IMG/VR virus record: IMGVR_UViG_3300050133_000052
Coordinates: 1-40,371 of that record
Source: a virus
Strand: one strand, 5' to 3'
DNA length: 40,371 nucleotides
Positions within the stretch are counted from its first letter, which is position 1. Each line of letters begins with the position of its first letter. The notes beneath the pieces are model-generated. The model was not told the DNA's origin, ran no database searches, and saw only the letters and a list, made by a program, of their open reading frames with translations. This document shows, piece after piece, positions 9,018 to 17,996 of this stretch. A program made the position numbers and the translations under genes.

Positions 9018-10897
9018 TAAATAGACCTCCTTACTTCTTTGACTGGAATAAATTGAACGATAATATCTGAAACATTCAAATCTTCATTTGCGTTGTCGTT
9101 TGAAAACATGATTGAAAAGGCTTGTACACCTTTCATCGGCGGAACTTTTCGCCACTCGCCGAACCAGTTATTAACGCCCCAAGTAAAATTACCCCAGTCA
9201 AATTGCGCCCAGTCGAACGATTCAATCAGTATCGGTTGCGCATCAATTATTCCGCCCGGCGCATTATCAGTGAAATATGTAATTCCAAGCGTTGTTGCCG
9301 TATCTGTACGGCATGATAGCCATATTTTTGTGATGTTTTTCAAAATGTTAGGCAGGCCGAGGTGGTTAATTTTCATCTTCCAATAGGCGTTTATTGCGAC
9401 ACCGTTATCGTTGTAATATTGAACAAAATGCTGGATATTGCCGTTTGTGTCACCGCAATACAACTCTGTTTTGTCCTGCGTGAAGCACGTAATAGGCAAG
9501 TCCTCAAAATACCACCAAGACAATTTCAAGGCCGCCTCGTCTATATTTGCACTGTCAACGTAAGGCGTTAATCCGTAATCCCACACATAAACATGACCGT
9601 TGACCGCAAGCCAATACTTCTGGCCACAAATTACAGAAACCGCGTTTTGAAGATTTGGCTCTGCAAGCAATCCGCTTCGCGCTGAATTTCCGTTTATATT
9701 TCTGCCGATAGGGATTGAATTTCTATAGACCTGCGTACTGCCGCTTGTATTAAGTTGATTGACAAGTGTGTGAACGCCTAAATAAGACGTATTCCAAACC
9801 AATTTGTCGTTGATTAACTGAATTGTATTCGGGCAGTCACAACCGACATTTGAATTGATAGGCACAACGGGAAACATTTCTGCGGGATTTGCACCATCGG
9901 GATTATATTTAATGCCGTAATTTGACTTCTCTTTATACAATATCAGCGTGTCGTTCTGTATGCCGAAACCTTGCATAGTTCCGTCTGTGGAGAACAGAGC
10001 ATTGTACTGATTTAAAGGAATGTAATCAACACCTGTACCCTTAATGTCCGAGAAATAGTAAATGTTTGTGCCATTGCCTAAGAAAAACATTCGATAACCA
10101 AACTGTATCATTTGGTTACATCCTAAAATCGGGTTCATGTACGCGGGTTGCGTTTTGTAGACTGTTATGAAAACATTGTTCTGACCTGTTGCAGGAGCGA
10201 CTGTGAACGTCACCACACCTGTCACCCTATTAACGGTGAAGTCTGTGCCCTCAACCTTTGTAACGCCTGTAATCGTGCATGTGACGGTCGTAGCGTCAAG
10301 GTTCATGTCAGTCAATGAATATGCTTTGGTTGCACCGTCACCGTTGAAATGGTTTATAAGTCCCGATTGCATACGGTTATAGTCATCTGTGGACGGATAC
10401 ATATTCCCAACTCCGGCAGGCGTTCTGTTTATGCAAACAATCGGAATATACGCCAAACTCGCAACCGTGGCGCAGGTTGTCCCATCGTAATAGACAAATT
10501 GAGCACCGTTTATGTAAAACAATTTGCCGTTGAAATACTTGAAGCAACCCTTATTTGCCGTTAAACCGCTATAAATCTGCGTTTCCGCGCCTGTTAATGG
10601 GTTCAGTTTGTATAGTTTTGTAGACCTTGCGAAGATAATAAGTCCATTAAAGAAACGGTCATACATTGCCAATACTGCACCCTCAGACGGGGTTGAAGTG
10701 TTTACTTGTACCGTGCCGGGTCTTTTCCCTAAAATCCGGTTATTAAACCACACATTTTTACAGTCGGGCGACTGGTTATCGAGTAGTTTATACTCTAAAT
10801 CTTCGTAGTTTACGCCGCCGGAGATTTCGGATAGAGACCATACGTCGGTCTTTGGTACTTTTGTCTGTTGTGGGGCAACGGGTGTAAAACGCATCAT
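9017..10897 (-). CDS. tail hub / DNA-stabilisation protein, P22 gp10-like
   Basis: A 626-residue beta-rich protein with many Tyr/Asn/Trp residues and repeated strand-turn units (RPGTVQVNTS, DGTCATVA-like, YYFSDIKG) as in the beta-propeller tail hub (stabilisation protein) of short-tailed phages such as P22 gp10. In those phages the protein closes the portal-adaptor channel and attaches the tail tip. It lies directly after the presumed adaptor (4 bases), which supports the role. Two successive ATG codons follow GTGGTGATAA; the first is used here. There is no tail tube or tape-measure gene anywhere in the window. Confidence 0.65.
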   Translation of the reverse strand: MMRFTPVAPQQTKVPKTDVWSLSEISGGVNYEDLEYKLLDNQSPDCKNVWFNNRILGKRPGTVQVNTSTPSEGAVLAMYDRFFNGLIIFARSTKLYKLNPLTGAETQIYSGLTANKGCFKYFNGKLFYINGAQFVYYDGTTCATVASLAYIPIVCINRTPAGVGNMYPSTDDYNRMQSGLINHFNGDGATKAYSLTDMNLDATTVTCTITGVTKVEGTDFTVNRVTGVVTFTVAPATGQNNVFITVYKTQPAYMNPILGCNQMIQFGYRMFFLGNGTNIYYFSDIKGTGVDYIPLNQYNALFSTDGTMQGFGIQNDTLILYKEKSNYGIKYNPDGANPAEMFPVVPINSNVGCDCPNTIQLINDKLVWNTSYLGVHTLVNQLNTSGSTQVYRNSIPIGRNINGNSARSGLLAEPNLQNAVSVICGQKYWLAVNGHVYVWDYGLTPYVDSANIDEAALKLSWWYFEDLPITCFTQDKTELYCGDTNGNIQHFVQYYNDNGVAINAYWKMKINHLGLPNILKNITKIWLSCRTDTATTLGITYFTDNAPGGIIDAQPILIESFDWAQFDWGNFTWGVNNWFGEWRKVPPMKGVQAFSIMFSNDNANEDLNVSDIIVQFIPVKEVRRSI

Positions 10898-10900
10898 TTA

Positions 10901-11488
10901 TCACCACTCTAACGGTATAATTGTGTTTATTGTGTTTGAGTATTTTGGAGATACATTGAGCAACGCGGCTGCTTGATTGAATTGGTTTTCCAGATTGCCC
11001 GAAAGGGTGGGATCAGCGTTTTTCGCCGCCAATACGGCACACCATAAAGCGATAAGCCCATGCACCCCACTATCGAGTTCAAATACATAACTGTCTAAGG
11101 CATCAGAGGGCACATCATCAGGTTTTTTGTCATAGTAAATTGTGATTGGAAATGTGTAATTTGACGTGACGATTAAGACGTTTTCACCGCGTATTCTCCA
11201 TAGGACTTTACCGTTGTCATTCTCGATGGTATTGATTTGCACGATAGCATCAGATAGGGTAATGCGGTAAATTCCATTTACGGAGGAGTCAACATTTATA
11301 TCCGTTAAATTTATGTCGATACTTGCCTTTACCGGTCTGTAAATGGCGAGGTGTTTAACGGCATCATCAAGAAAGTAATTGTATTTATCCTCATAATCGG
11401 CATACTGCGTTGTATCGACGGGCTGACCGTTTGAGGTCGCCTCGTCAACATAACGCAAAAAAAGTTGAAATACTTCACCTTTAGTCAT
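10901..11488 (-). CDS. head-tail adaptor protein (connector-type)
   Basis: A 195-residue protein. The N-terminal half is helical (GEVFQLFLRYVDEATS..., YNYFLDDAVKHLAIY), the middle is beta-rich, and a C-terminal helical part contains GVHGLIALWCAVLAAK. This helix-strand-helix arrangement and its place between the capsid region and the tail hub resemble gp4-like adaptors that dock beneath the portal ring. The ribosome site AGGTGAA/AGG precedes the ATG. The family is not certain. Confidence 0.6.
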   Translation of the reverse strand: MTKGEVFQLFLRYVDEATSNGQPVDTTQYADYEDKYNYFLDDAVKHLAIYRPVKASIDINLTDINVDSSVNGIYRITLSDAIVQINTIENDNGKVLWRIRGENVLIVTSNYTFPITIYYDKKPDDVPSDALDSYVFELDSGVHGLIALWCAVLAAKNADPTLSGNLENQFNQAAALLNVSPKYSNTINTIIPLEW

Positions 11489-11506
11489 AGTAAAACACCG
11501 CCTTTA

Positions 11507-11785
11507 TTAACCGAGATAGCCGCCATCTTCAAGTATTCGTGCCACTTCTGCCGGAACCTCAACCGTTTCGCCACGCTTTATGTACCAATGATAATCATTG
11601 ATAGTGACAGGAACGGGTTCAAGGTCTAACTGGTTGGGATGGTTCGGGTCTTTGCCGATACGCGGTATTCTTATTTTCACTTTTTCGCCTGCGTTCTGAA
11701 TTTCCCCGGTTGTTTCGGCAATTTTAGCCATTTGTTCCTCTGTAATTGCGGTGGTCTTTTTGGTTTTTACTGATGTAGTAGGCAT
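11507..11785 (-). CDS. small virion-region protein, unknown
   Basis: A 92-residue protein with a basic Lys/Thr-rich N-terminus and a C-terminal part (HWYIKRGETVEVP...ILEDGGY) of a kind often seen in small proteins encoded right after phage capsid genes. It lies between capsid and adaptor genes in the same direction. A head-completion or capsid-associated role is likely from position; no catalytic motif is visible. Confidence 0.65.
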   Translation of the reverse strand: MPTTSVKTKKTTAITEEQMAKIAETTGEIQNAGEKVKIRIPRIGKDPNHPNQLDLEPVPVTINDYHWYIKRGETVEVPAEVARILEDGGYLG

Positions 11786-11807
11786 AAATTATTCTCCTTT
11801 AAATTGG

Positions 11808-11829
11808 AGGGCGGTTATTAAGCCGCCCT
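11808..11829 (-). promoter_or_regulatory. hairpin after the capsid gene
   Basis: AGGGCGG (11808-11814) pairs with CCGCCCT (11823-11829) around an eight-base AT-rich loop, just downstream of the capsid stop at 11838. No T-run follows on the minus strand, so it is unlikely to be a full terminator. It may protect the 3' end of the abundant capsid message or partly reduce downstream transcription. Confidence 0.5.
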
Positions 11830-11837
11830 GTTGTTGT

Positions 11838-12767
11838 TTACAGCGAAGCCGCGTGCTCGATACGCACCATTGCGAGTTCCTGCAAGCGAATGGCGGTGAA
11901 CATGGCTTTCCAGCCGATGGACTGCATCTGATTGAGAGGGTCAGCCGAGCCGGACGAACCGAGGGGCTTGACGATAATCTGGGGTTTGCTTGAGCCAGCG
12001 ACATCCACAACACCGTAAGCATTCGCGCCGATTATCATGGTGCCGAATACATCTATACCCGCTGCACCTAATCCGGTGAATTTCTTTGCGTTGGAGGTCA
12101 GGATAAACTTCACTCCATAAAGAGAGCCGATTTCGCCGTTGAAAATCTGCGAAGCTGCGGAGTATTCGGAAACAGCAAGCCATGCGGTATCGAGCATGAG
12201 GTCATACTGCGCATCAGGGCCTATGATGCCTATGTACATACCTCCGGAAACAGGGGCGGCATTGGCTCTGCGAAGTGTGCGCACTGCCTTTTTAATCTCC
12301 GTGCTGGTCAGGTTCATGCCTGTGGCCACAGTGATCCGAGAGATAGCCGTAGAGGCGTACTGTATGGTTGTGCCAGCAGTAACAATGTCCCTGACAACCT
12401 GATCTATGGTATTGCTGGCCTGCTCACCGAAAAGCTGTGAAGTTTCGGTAACAACCGGATCCATTCCGATCATGTCGAGTTTGTCAGATGTCGTGATGAA
12501 GTCGCCATACTGCGCTACGGTGGCGGGGACGGCGGTTATACTTAGGGTATTACCCGCAGGAACGGTTCCCTCGGTCAAGGGGGTCACGGCAGCAGCGAGG
12601 GTGTTAAATCTGCGGAAACTGATTGTATCGCCGTCATTCTTAGGGATGGGCTTTTTCTGCCCGTAATTTGCATAGCAGAGGTTGGGGAGAAGCCTGTCAA
12701 GTAAAGTCCTGTCATAAAAGGTCTGCTGTTCTGGGGCTAACCCCGAATAAGTTTGTAAAGTTGCCAT
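11838..12767 (-). CDS. major capsid protein, N4-gp56 family
   Basis: A 309-residue protein matching the N4-gp56 type of HK97-fold capsid proteins: start with LAPEQQTFYDRTLLDRLLPNL-type helix (about 10-30), then GDTISFRRFNTLAA near 47-60, a PLTEGTVP loop, QYGDFITTSDKLD near 108, and a C-terminal KPLGSSGSADPLNQ...GWKA segment. It should form the icosahedral shell. The scaffold gene is 16 bases upstream and a hairpin follows the stop. AAAGGAG precedes the ATG. Length is normal for the family, and no insertion is apparent. Confidence 0.92.
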   Translation of the reverse strand: MATLQTYSGLAPEQQTFYDRTLLDRLLPNLCYANYGQKKPIPKNDGDTISFRRFNTLAAAVTPLTEGTVPAGNTLSITAVPATVAQYGDFITTSDKLDMIGMDPVVTETSQLFGEQASNTIDQVVRDIVTAGTTIQYASTAISRITVATGMNLTSTEIKKAVRTLRRANAAPVSGGMYIGIIGPDAQYDLMLDTAWLAVSEYSAASQIFNGEIGSLYGVKFILTSNAKKFTGLGAAGIDVFGTMIIGANAYGVVDVAGSSKPQIIVKPLGSSGSADPLNQMQSIGWKAMFTAIRLQELAMVRIEHAASL

Positions 12768-12783
12768 AATTTTTTATCTCCTT

Positions 12784-13566
12784 TTAACTTTTCATTAATT
12801 CGCCGTTTAGAGCTTTCTGTTGCAATTTCTTGAAGTCAGAATCGGCCATGTCCCACACGCTTGTTGAGGGGCTTTGGCCGGGTGCCGCAAGCGAGCCGGG
12901 CGTACTCGCTCCGTTGTTGAGAATTTGGCTTATTGCGCTTTGCTGCGCCGACGCTGTTGTTGCCTGCTTAATGGTGTCAAAATTGGCAAGTTTGTAAGCG
13001 TCGAGCAGCGACAACCCCTCATTAACGCGCTTAGATATTTCATCCGAATTAGGCAAGCCAAGATCACCCTTTGAACGGTCTATTTTGAGTTCGGGGAAAA
13101 CTTTGGCAAGGTCTAATATCTGATTTTCTGTTCCGGTCTTTACGCGTTCCTGCTTTAATGATTGAAAGTCGGGGTCGGTCTCTTTCCACTGTTCAAAAAG
13201 AGGCTTTAAGGTGCTGGGGTCTACTCCGGTCTGTTCTTTCAGTTGAGCGTCGCGTTCTGCTTGCTGCGCGGTCTGAACGGCCTGCTGATATGCGCTATAG
13301 GTGGTTATGGGGTTTCCTTGACCGTCAACGTAACCCAACTCTGCAATCGTCGCATCTTTGGCTTTCGTGGTTTCCTGCGTGAGTCTGCGGGCGAATGCCT
13401 GCGTCGTTGTCACATCAGGCTGTGCCGCAGGCTCTTGAGTTGCCGATGTAACTTGCGGGGTTTGCGGTGTTTGCGCCTGTAGGGGCTCTGTGCTTGACGT
13501 GGCGGGTGTCGTCGATGCTGCAACGTCTACAGCACCGGCATTGGCAGCCGAAAAATCTTCAGGCAT
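12784..13566 (-). CDS. capsid scaffold-like protein
   Basis: A 260-residue acidic, Gln/Ala/Thr-rich protein with long helical stretches (about 75-215) and disordered ends. Immediately upstream of the major capsid gene and with this composition it is very probably the scaffold that directs procapsid assembly and is later removed. Sequence conservation in this class is low, so the call rests on composition and gene order. It starts with ATG after AAAGGAGAA. Confidence 0.75.
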   Translation of the reverse strand: MPEDFSAANAGAVDVAASTTPATSSTEPLQAQTPQTPQVTSATQEPAAQPDVTTTQAFARRLTQETTKAKDATIAELGYVDGQGNPITTYSAYQQAVQTAQQAERDAQLKEQTGVDPSTLKPLFEQWKETDPDFQSLKQERVKTGTENQILDLAKVFPELKIDRSKGDLGLPNSDEISKRVNEGLSLLDAYKLANFDTIKQATTASAQQSAISQILNNGASTPGSLAAPGQSPSTSVWDMADSDFKKLQQKALNGELMKS

Positions 13567-13630
13567 AAAATTTGTTCTCCTTTACCGTTTTTGGGCGAGG
13601 TTGCGACGGTGCGCATTTGCAGCCCATACA

Positions 13631-13677
13631 AAATAAAAAGAGTCACTAAAACCGAATTAATCGGTAATAATGGCTCT
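13631..13677 (-). terminator. hairpin with T-run between Com-like gene and scaffold gene
   Basis: On the minus strand AGAGCCA pairs with TGACTCT (one mismatch) around a smaller ACCGA/TCGGT hairpin, followed by TTTTTATTT. It lies just after the stop of the Com-like gene and before the scaffold ribosome site. The shape suits a partial terminator or attenuator separating the packaging genes from the capsid genes inside the late operon. Confidence 0.5.
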
Positions 13678-13697
13678 CAAAGGGGCTCTATTGCGTA

Positions 13698-13832
13698 TTA
13701 GATTTTAATTATGTTCAGTTCCGAGCATCGAGGGCATTTGATTTCACAATCTGCGTGATTTGCTTTAAAGAGTAATTTATTGCACTTTTTACAACGAATC
13801 TCTTTTTGGCTTCGCTGATTCTCGTTTATCAC
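13698..13832 (-). CDS. Com-like zinc-ribbon regulator (Mu Com family)
   Basis: A 44-residue protein starting at GTG after AAAGGAGTG. It carries the Com signature: IRCKKCNKLLFKA followed after about 10 residues by EIKCPRCSELN, that is two C-x2-C knuckles holding one zinc ion. In phage Mu, Com binds the mom messenger and opens its ribosome site to allow DNA-modification protein synthesis. No mom gene was seen here; the only DNA-modifying enzyme is the methyltransferase at 30105-30803 in the early operon. Neighbours are a zinc-ribbon-like gene 4 bases upstream and a terminator-like hairpin downstream. The family call is strong; the target is unknown. Confidence 0.8.
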   Translation of the reverse strand: MINENQRSQKEIRCKKCNKLLFKANHADCEIKCPRCSELNIIKI

Positions 13833-13836
13833 TTTC

Positions 13837-14091
13837 TCACTCCTTTAAAATCGGAATGACCGAATCGCTTGTCTGCTGAACAGTCCCGCTCTGTGCGCAC
13901 GGTAGGCCTGTCCCATTATAATTTGAGTTGGTGCAGATTAAATTGCTGCGCCATGTAATACCATCCGCCGTGACTTCGCCTGTAGGGCCCGAGTTGAACA
14001 CATGTAATGGGTAACCGCAAGTCGAACATACGGGGTCTGCGGGGACTGTGGTGGGGTCTGAGGACTGACTTAAAGTTTCATCGTCGGTCAT
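13837..14091 (-). CDS. small Cys-containing protein, late operon
   Basis: An 84-residue protein with a Thr/Ser/Asp-rich N-terminus, then CSTCGYPLHVF and, further on, two single cysteines (LICTNSN, LPCAQ). The four cysteines could bind one metal. Its ATG overlaps the stop of the preceding 60-residue gene by four bases (ATGA), and GGAGGT is upstream. The function is unknown; a small head-associated or regulatory protein is possible. Confidence 0.65.
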   Translation of the reverse strand: MTDDETLSQSSDPTTVPADPVCSTCGYPLHVFNSGPTGEVTADGITWRSNLICTNSNYNGTGLPCAQSGTVQQTSDSVIPILKE

Positions 14092-14270
14092 TTCTTCTTA
14101 CCTCCGTGATTTACCTTAACGGGCTGTCCCTTAATCTTTAAAGGTGTGTTGCCCGGTGAGGCGGCGGCTACTGATTTACCCGGCTGTGTTTTGCTTGGAA
14201 TGCTGTGAATTGCCTTTATATATGCCTGTTCTTTTGCTTTTGAGCTGAAATTAATTGCTTTCTTTACCAT
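14088..14270 (-). CDS. small basic protein after portal gene
   Basis: A 60-residue, very basic protein (Lys in runs at both ends; C-terminus HGGKKK) with a Ser/Pro/Gly-rich middle. It starts one base before the portal stop (shared base 14270) with AAGGAGG upstream, and overlaps the next gene by ATGA. The charge suggests nucleic-acid or phospholipid contact. No family is recognised. Confidence 0.65.
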   Translation of the reverse strand: MVKKAINFSSKAKEQAYIKAIHSIPSKTQPGKSVAAASPGNTPLKIKGQPVKVNHGGKKK

Positions 14271-16039
14271 TATTGTTGACCTCCTTGTTTTTGCTGTATC
14301 ATCATTAGTAATTGCTGTAACATTTGGGGTGTAATCTGCTGCGCCTGAGGTTGCCCCTGCGCCTGTGGTTGAACCGCCTGCATAGGTTGTGGGTTAAGGC
14401 CTGTTTGCGCCTGTGCGGGTATCTGTGGGGGCTGTGTGGCCTGTTGTGTTGCCGCCTGTTGCATGTCCTGAACAAGTCCTTGGGGGAATATATTCTTAGG
14501 TGCGTATTTTACAAACTGGTAAGGGCTGATAGCACCTTTGTTGAATAGGGTTTCCATCATCGACATCTGAACGCTTTCCGAATACTCTGACCCCGGGCCG
14601 ACGTCAATTTCCATTGCAAATGAAACATCGGCGTACTGAGAGCCAAGAAATGTTTGAGGTATTTTTGCGCCTGTCGCTGGGTCTGATTTTGTGTAACTGC
14701 GCGGTTGATTGAAATATGCCTTATAAAACTGTTCCCATATGCGGCCGATACGTTCAATCGAGCGGTAAAATCTGTCCTGAACGTTATGAGTAGGCTGTCG
14801 AGCTTGATTTTGCAGGGCAATAATAGCACTTGCCGCCATATTCGCTCCCAATGTTTCGCCTGTCATAATTTCGGTAGTTCCCGTCATGGTGCGTTCCATT
14901 CCAAGCATATTATCAAGAATACTTGCGGGAGTGGTGGAAAACGCGGGCGGCTGCATGTACTTTATACCGTCCCCGTTACCGCTGTAATCGGTTAGGACTT
15001 CGCCCGGGGTGTTGGTGGGCTGCTCCTGCAAGGCTCCTTGTTTAACAAGCATCTTAGGCCAAGCGGTTTGCTGAACGGCCAAAAGCATCATGCCATATCC
15101 AGTATTTAACGCCTTTTGGAATGAAATTAAGCCCTCAATCTCGCCTATGCCATAAATACACTTTTTCCGGCGTTCCCAGTTGAAAACCTCAACCGGATAA
15201 AGAGTGATTTTTGAAGTCGCATCTTTCGGAGTAAGCGGGGTGGGAGGAACAATTACGGCACTTTCGGTAACTTTAGTCCAGTATACTTCACTGCCTGTAT
15301 ATGGATTTTTCGGGTCTATCGGTTGGCGATAATATTTAGTGACGCAAGTGGTCTTATTGCTGCCGTCGAGTTCGATTTGAGCCGCATCATATCCCTCTTC
15401 AGACGTATTTTTGTCGGACTGTATTAAATCTGTTGGCTGTTTGTTGGATTTTGCCATCTGAACAAGTTTGTCAGTGTCCTCGCGGCTTGAAATCTCTATG
15501 TAAGGCTGCTTTTGTACATCGTCCTGTTGAGGATTTGCAACAAAAAAGTTGATTGCGTCTATAACCTCACCTTTGAGTTTGCCAATGTACTTAGTGACCG
15601 TTCCACCGTGGTCATAATTGTCCCAGTAATAGTGAAATATGCCTGGCCCGTTTGTAACCGCATCATCAACCGCCCTGTCGTTCAGGTCTTTTTGTCTAAC
15701 ATCATTCCAAACGATCTGCGAATAGTCCGTAAAATCTGACGCGCCTTTGACAATAGTATTTGCAGTTTCAGGGTCACCCTCTGGCACTTCTTCTGCGGTA
15801 AAAAGCATCTTGATTGACTGTGATAGAACAGCAGCTTTCTTATTTCGGGTGACATAACTGATAAAATCAATTACAGGGCGGGGGAAGTTCTTTGTTGCGG
15901 GTGTTGAACAAGGCCATTGCTGACGCGTTTTAAAACGTTCAAATTCAGGCCAATTCGTAGAAAATCCCATGCTCTGCTGATACGTAAGCCCGTTTTTGCG
16001 TTCAGTCCATATTGTGCCGCTATCAGTGGCTATTGACAT
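14270..16039 (-). CDS. portal protein
   Basis: A 589-residue portal, the dodecameric ring through which DNA enters and leaves the head. It has the long central region expected (WERRKKCIYGIGEIEGLISFQKALN near 290-315, then the helical MLGMERTMTGTTEIMTGET near 385) and a Pro/Gln-rich C-terminal tail of about 60 residues. It sits 225 bases after the large terminase gene, with one small membrane-protein gene between. Length fits podovirus portals. AGCGGGTGAG precedes the ATG. The C-terminal Gln/Pro repeats look recently expanded but are in frame. Confidence 0.88.
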   Translation of the reverse strand: MSIATDSGTIWTERKNGLTYQQSMGFSTNWPEFERFKTRQQWPCSTPATKNFPRPVIDFISYVTRNKKAAVLSQSIKMLFTAEEVPEGDPETANTIVKGASDFTDYSQIVWNDVRQKDLNDRAVDDAVTNGPGIFHYYWDNYDHGGTVTKYIGKLKGEVIDAINFFVANPQQDDVQKQPYIEISSREDTDKLVQMAKSNKQPTDLIQSDKNTSEEGYDAAQIELDGSNKTTCVTKYYRQPIDPKNPYTGSEVYWTKVTESAVIVPPTPLTPKDATSKITLYPVEVFNWERRKKCIYGIGEIEGLISFQKALNTGYGMMLLAVQQTAWPKMLVKQGALQEQPTNTPGEVLTDYSGNGDGIKYMQPPAFSTTPASILDNMLGMERTMTGTTEIMTGETLGANMAASAIIALQNQARQPTHNVQDRFYRSIERIGRIWEQFYKAYFNQPRSYTKSDPATGAKIPQTFLGSQYADVSFAMEIDVGPGSEYSESVQMSMMETLFNKGAISPYQFVKYAPKNIFPQGLVQDMQQAATQQATQPPQIPAQAQTGLNPQPMQAVQPQAQGQPQAQQITPQMLQQLLMMIQQKQGGQQ

Positions 16040-16270
16040 TTACTCACCCGCTTTCCCGTTTATCCATTCGCCGAACAAATTATTAACATTATTAACGGCG
16101 GCAGCAGCTTTTTTCTCTTGAATGATTTCTTTAATGGGGTTTGCTACTGTCGGCACCTGATTGTTTGAAATCTGCATTTGCCATCTTAGGCCTAACTGAA
16201 CGCCCTTAAAAGCTATAAATCCGCCAAGACATAAGCATATCGGCAGACATATTATTAATGCGATCACCAT
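16040..16270 (-). CDS. small membrane protein between terminase and portal
   Basis: A 76-residue protein whose first 25 residues form one membrane span (VIALIICLPICLCLGGF), followed by a soluble polar tail. Its start overlaps the end of the large terminase gene by 7 bases and it ends one base before the portal gene. No family is recognised. Possible roles are a membrane-associated assembly factor or an inhibitor of superinfection. Confidence 0.6.
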   Translation of the reverse strand: MVIALIICLPICLCLGGFIAFKGVQLGLRWQMQISNNQVPTVANPIKEIIQEKKAAAAVNNVNNLFGEWINGKAGE

Positions 16271-17715
16271 TCTACTAATCCGCTCCCTTTCGGTTTATCT
16301 TCCTGTAACTGCCACGGGATTGTACTTTGTTTTGTTATAGTCGGCACATTCGCGCACCTGTAAATAAATCTGTTCAGTGCCTGGCTCATAGCATCCACCT
16401 GATCGTCATGCACTCCGTTCGGGAACGACGTACACTCTTCGACAAACCCTCCGACCCAAGGGGCATCTTGCGGCAACCATACGTTTCCGCTTTCAATCGA
16501 CGGAGAAACCGCGTTTACCCTGCCCACCTTGCCACCTTCGGGATTTATAGGGATTATGCCGGGAATCTCGTGCTGCAACATTGAGATTATCGCTGAACCG
16601 TTTGCCTTGTCCTCAATCAGTATCATCCACACATCGGGGTGCCGCGCTTTCATGTTGCGGATAGCGGCTAATGTTGCCGGAAAATCAAGGTGGCGAGTAT
16701 CATTATCAATAAGGTACATGTCTGCATTTCGTTTACCCCAACACTGGATTGAAACAAAATCATTATTGTCATTGCCTTTGAATGTTGCATCCACACTTAT
16801 TAACATCTGCATCATATCGGGCAGTTTCTCATAATAGTGCCACCAGTTACGCTTTATCATATTGCCCGACTCTGTGGTGGGTCTGCCTTGAAACAATGCG
16901 TACCATGCGCGGGAACCTTCCGAAGTCTGATAACCGGATTTAAATTCCTTAAGCCAGTCATTGCCCTTACCGTTCTCTGGAAATAACGCATCACCTATCG
17001 GTCTGCCTAACGGGTCATTCTCTTCAGCTTCGCAGGGTAAGTTGATAACCTCAACGTGGTTTTCATTTTTGATTATCCGCCCTGCTAAATCATCCTCATG
17101 CCAACGGGTCATTATAATAACGACTTTTGCATGAGCGGAAAGACGGGTCTTTATTGTGTTCTGCCATTCTTCCCAAAGCCTGTCCCTGAATACGTCACTG
17201 TCTGCCTCTGCTCGGTTTTTAATCGGGTCATCTATAAGTATTAGGTCAGCAGGGTTTGAAGTGATACCGCCCATTATTCCGCGTGATATGAGCCGCCCGC
17301 CAGTCTTTAATTCGTATTCGTCAACCCTGTCAACTTCGCCTATCTCAATATTAAAAAGCATCTTGCCGATGGTCTTGATTTTTTCTTTATTACGCCGAGT
17401 GAAACGCTGCGCCGTGTCGTCGTTATACGAAACCATAATGATATTTCTTTTTGGAAATTTTCCGTGATAAAACGACGGCGCGGTTTCTGTAATTGTCATT
17501 GATTTTCCGTGTTGAGGAGGCATCTGAACTATCAGAATATCGTAGGCATTTTTTGACTCATTTTCAAGGAATGTTTGAACCTTTGAACACACATATACCA
17601 AATGCTTTGATGGAATCCACTGCCCGCCATATGAGAGTTGACAATATGCGGCATAGTTTTTGCGAGCACCGTCAATCCAATATTCGACTGCTTGTTTGCG
17701 GTTTGCGTCGGGCAT
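16264..17715 (-). CDS. terminase large subunit (packaging ATPase-nuclease)
   Basis: A 483-residue terminase. Walker A is MPPQHGKS at 65-72, Walker B with catalytic acid is LILIDDP near 155-161, and a coupling-type segment (MTRWHEDDLAG) follows near 205. The RNase H-like nuclease domain has its acidic residues in VDATFKG (about 305), LIEDKANG (about 375) and HDDQVDA (about 450). It pumps and cuts DNA at the portal. Start ATG follows GAGGATG. Unusually, 394 noncoding bases plus two small genes separate it from the small subunit. Confidence 0.95.
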   Translation of the reverse strand: MPDANRKQAVEYWIDGARKNYAAYCQLSYGGQWIPSKHLVYVCSKVQTFLENESKNAYDILIVQMPPQHGKSMTITETAPSFYHGKFPKRNIIMVSYNDDTAQRFTRRNKEKIKTIGKMLFNIEIGEVDRVDEYELKTGGRLISRGIMGGITSNPADLILIDDPIKNRAEADSDVFRDRLWEEWQNTIKTRLSAHAKVVIIMTRWHEDDLAGRIIKNENHVEVINLPCEAEENDPLGRPIGDALFPENGKGNDWLKEFKSGYQTSEGSRAWYALFQGRPTTESGNMIKRNWWHYYEKLPDMMQMLISVDATFKGNDNNDFVSIQCWGKRNADMYLIDNDTRHLDFPATLAAIRNMKARHPDVWMILIEDKANGSAIISMLQHEIPGIIPINPEGGKVGRVNAVSPSIESGNVWLPQDAPWVGGFVEECTSFPNGVHDDQVDAMSQALNRFIYRCANVPTITKQSTIPWQLQEDKPKGSGLVEW

Positions 17716-17813
17716 CGTTTCACATCCTCTACCCCTAAGGGTTGACAGTTTGCTCTAAGGCGAAAGATCTCTGCCAAACTTGCCTAAATTAGCGTGGTAT
17801 GCCTCACGCGGAT

Positions 17814-17981
17814 TTACTTATACCACTTGCATTTTATAGGAACCATTGCCATGAGATAACATCGGTTTTTCAGGTTATTAAAACATTCCGTGTTTCCGCA
17901 ATGCCTTGATTTTACAGGACATAGGTCTTGACATATACATAAGGGTTTATCGGGTTCGCATATTTGGCAGGGTGAAAACAT
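17814..17981 (-). CDS. Cys-rich miniprotein between terminase subunits
   Basis: A 55-residue protein with nine cysteines, spaced C-x2-C, C-x-C-x3-C, then singles, and a basic C-terminus (KCKWYK). Its ATG has GGTGGTGGG upstream, and it lies 16 bases after the preceding gene and about 98 bases before the terminase gene, all in the same direction. The cysteines suggest a zinc knuckle or an iron-sulfur or disulfide mini-domain. I do not recognise it. It is an intact ORF too short for usual detection. Confidence 0.6.
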   Translation of the reverse strand: MFSPCQICEPDKPLCICQDLCPVKSRHCGNTECFNNLKNRCYLMAMVPIKCKWYK

Positions 17982-17996
17982 TTAGCCCACCACCTA

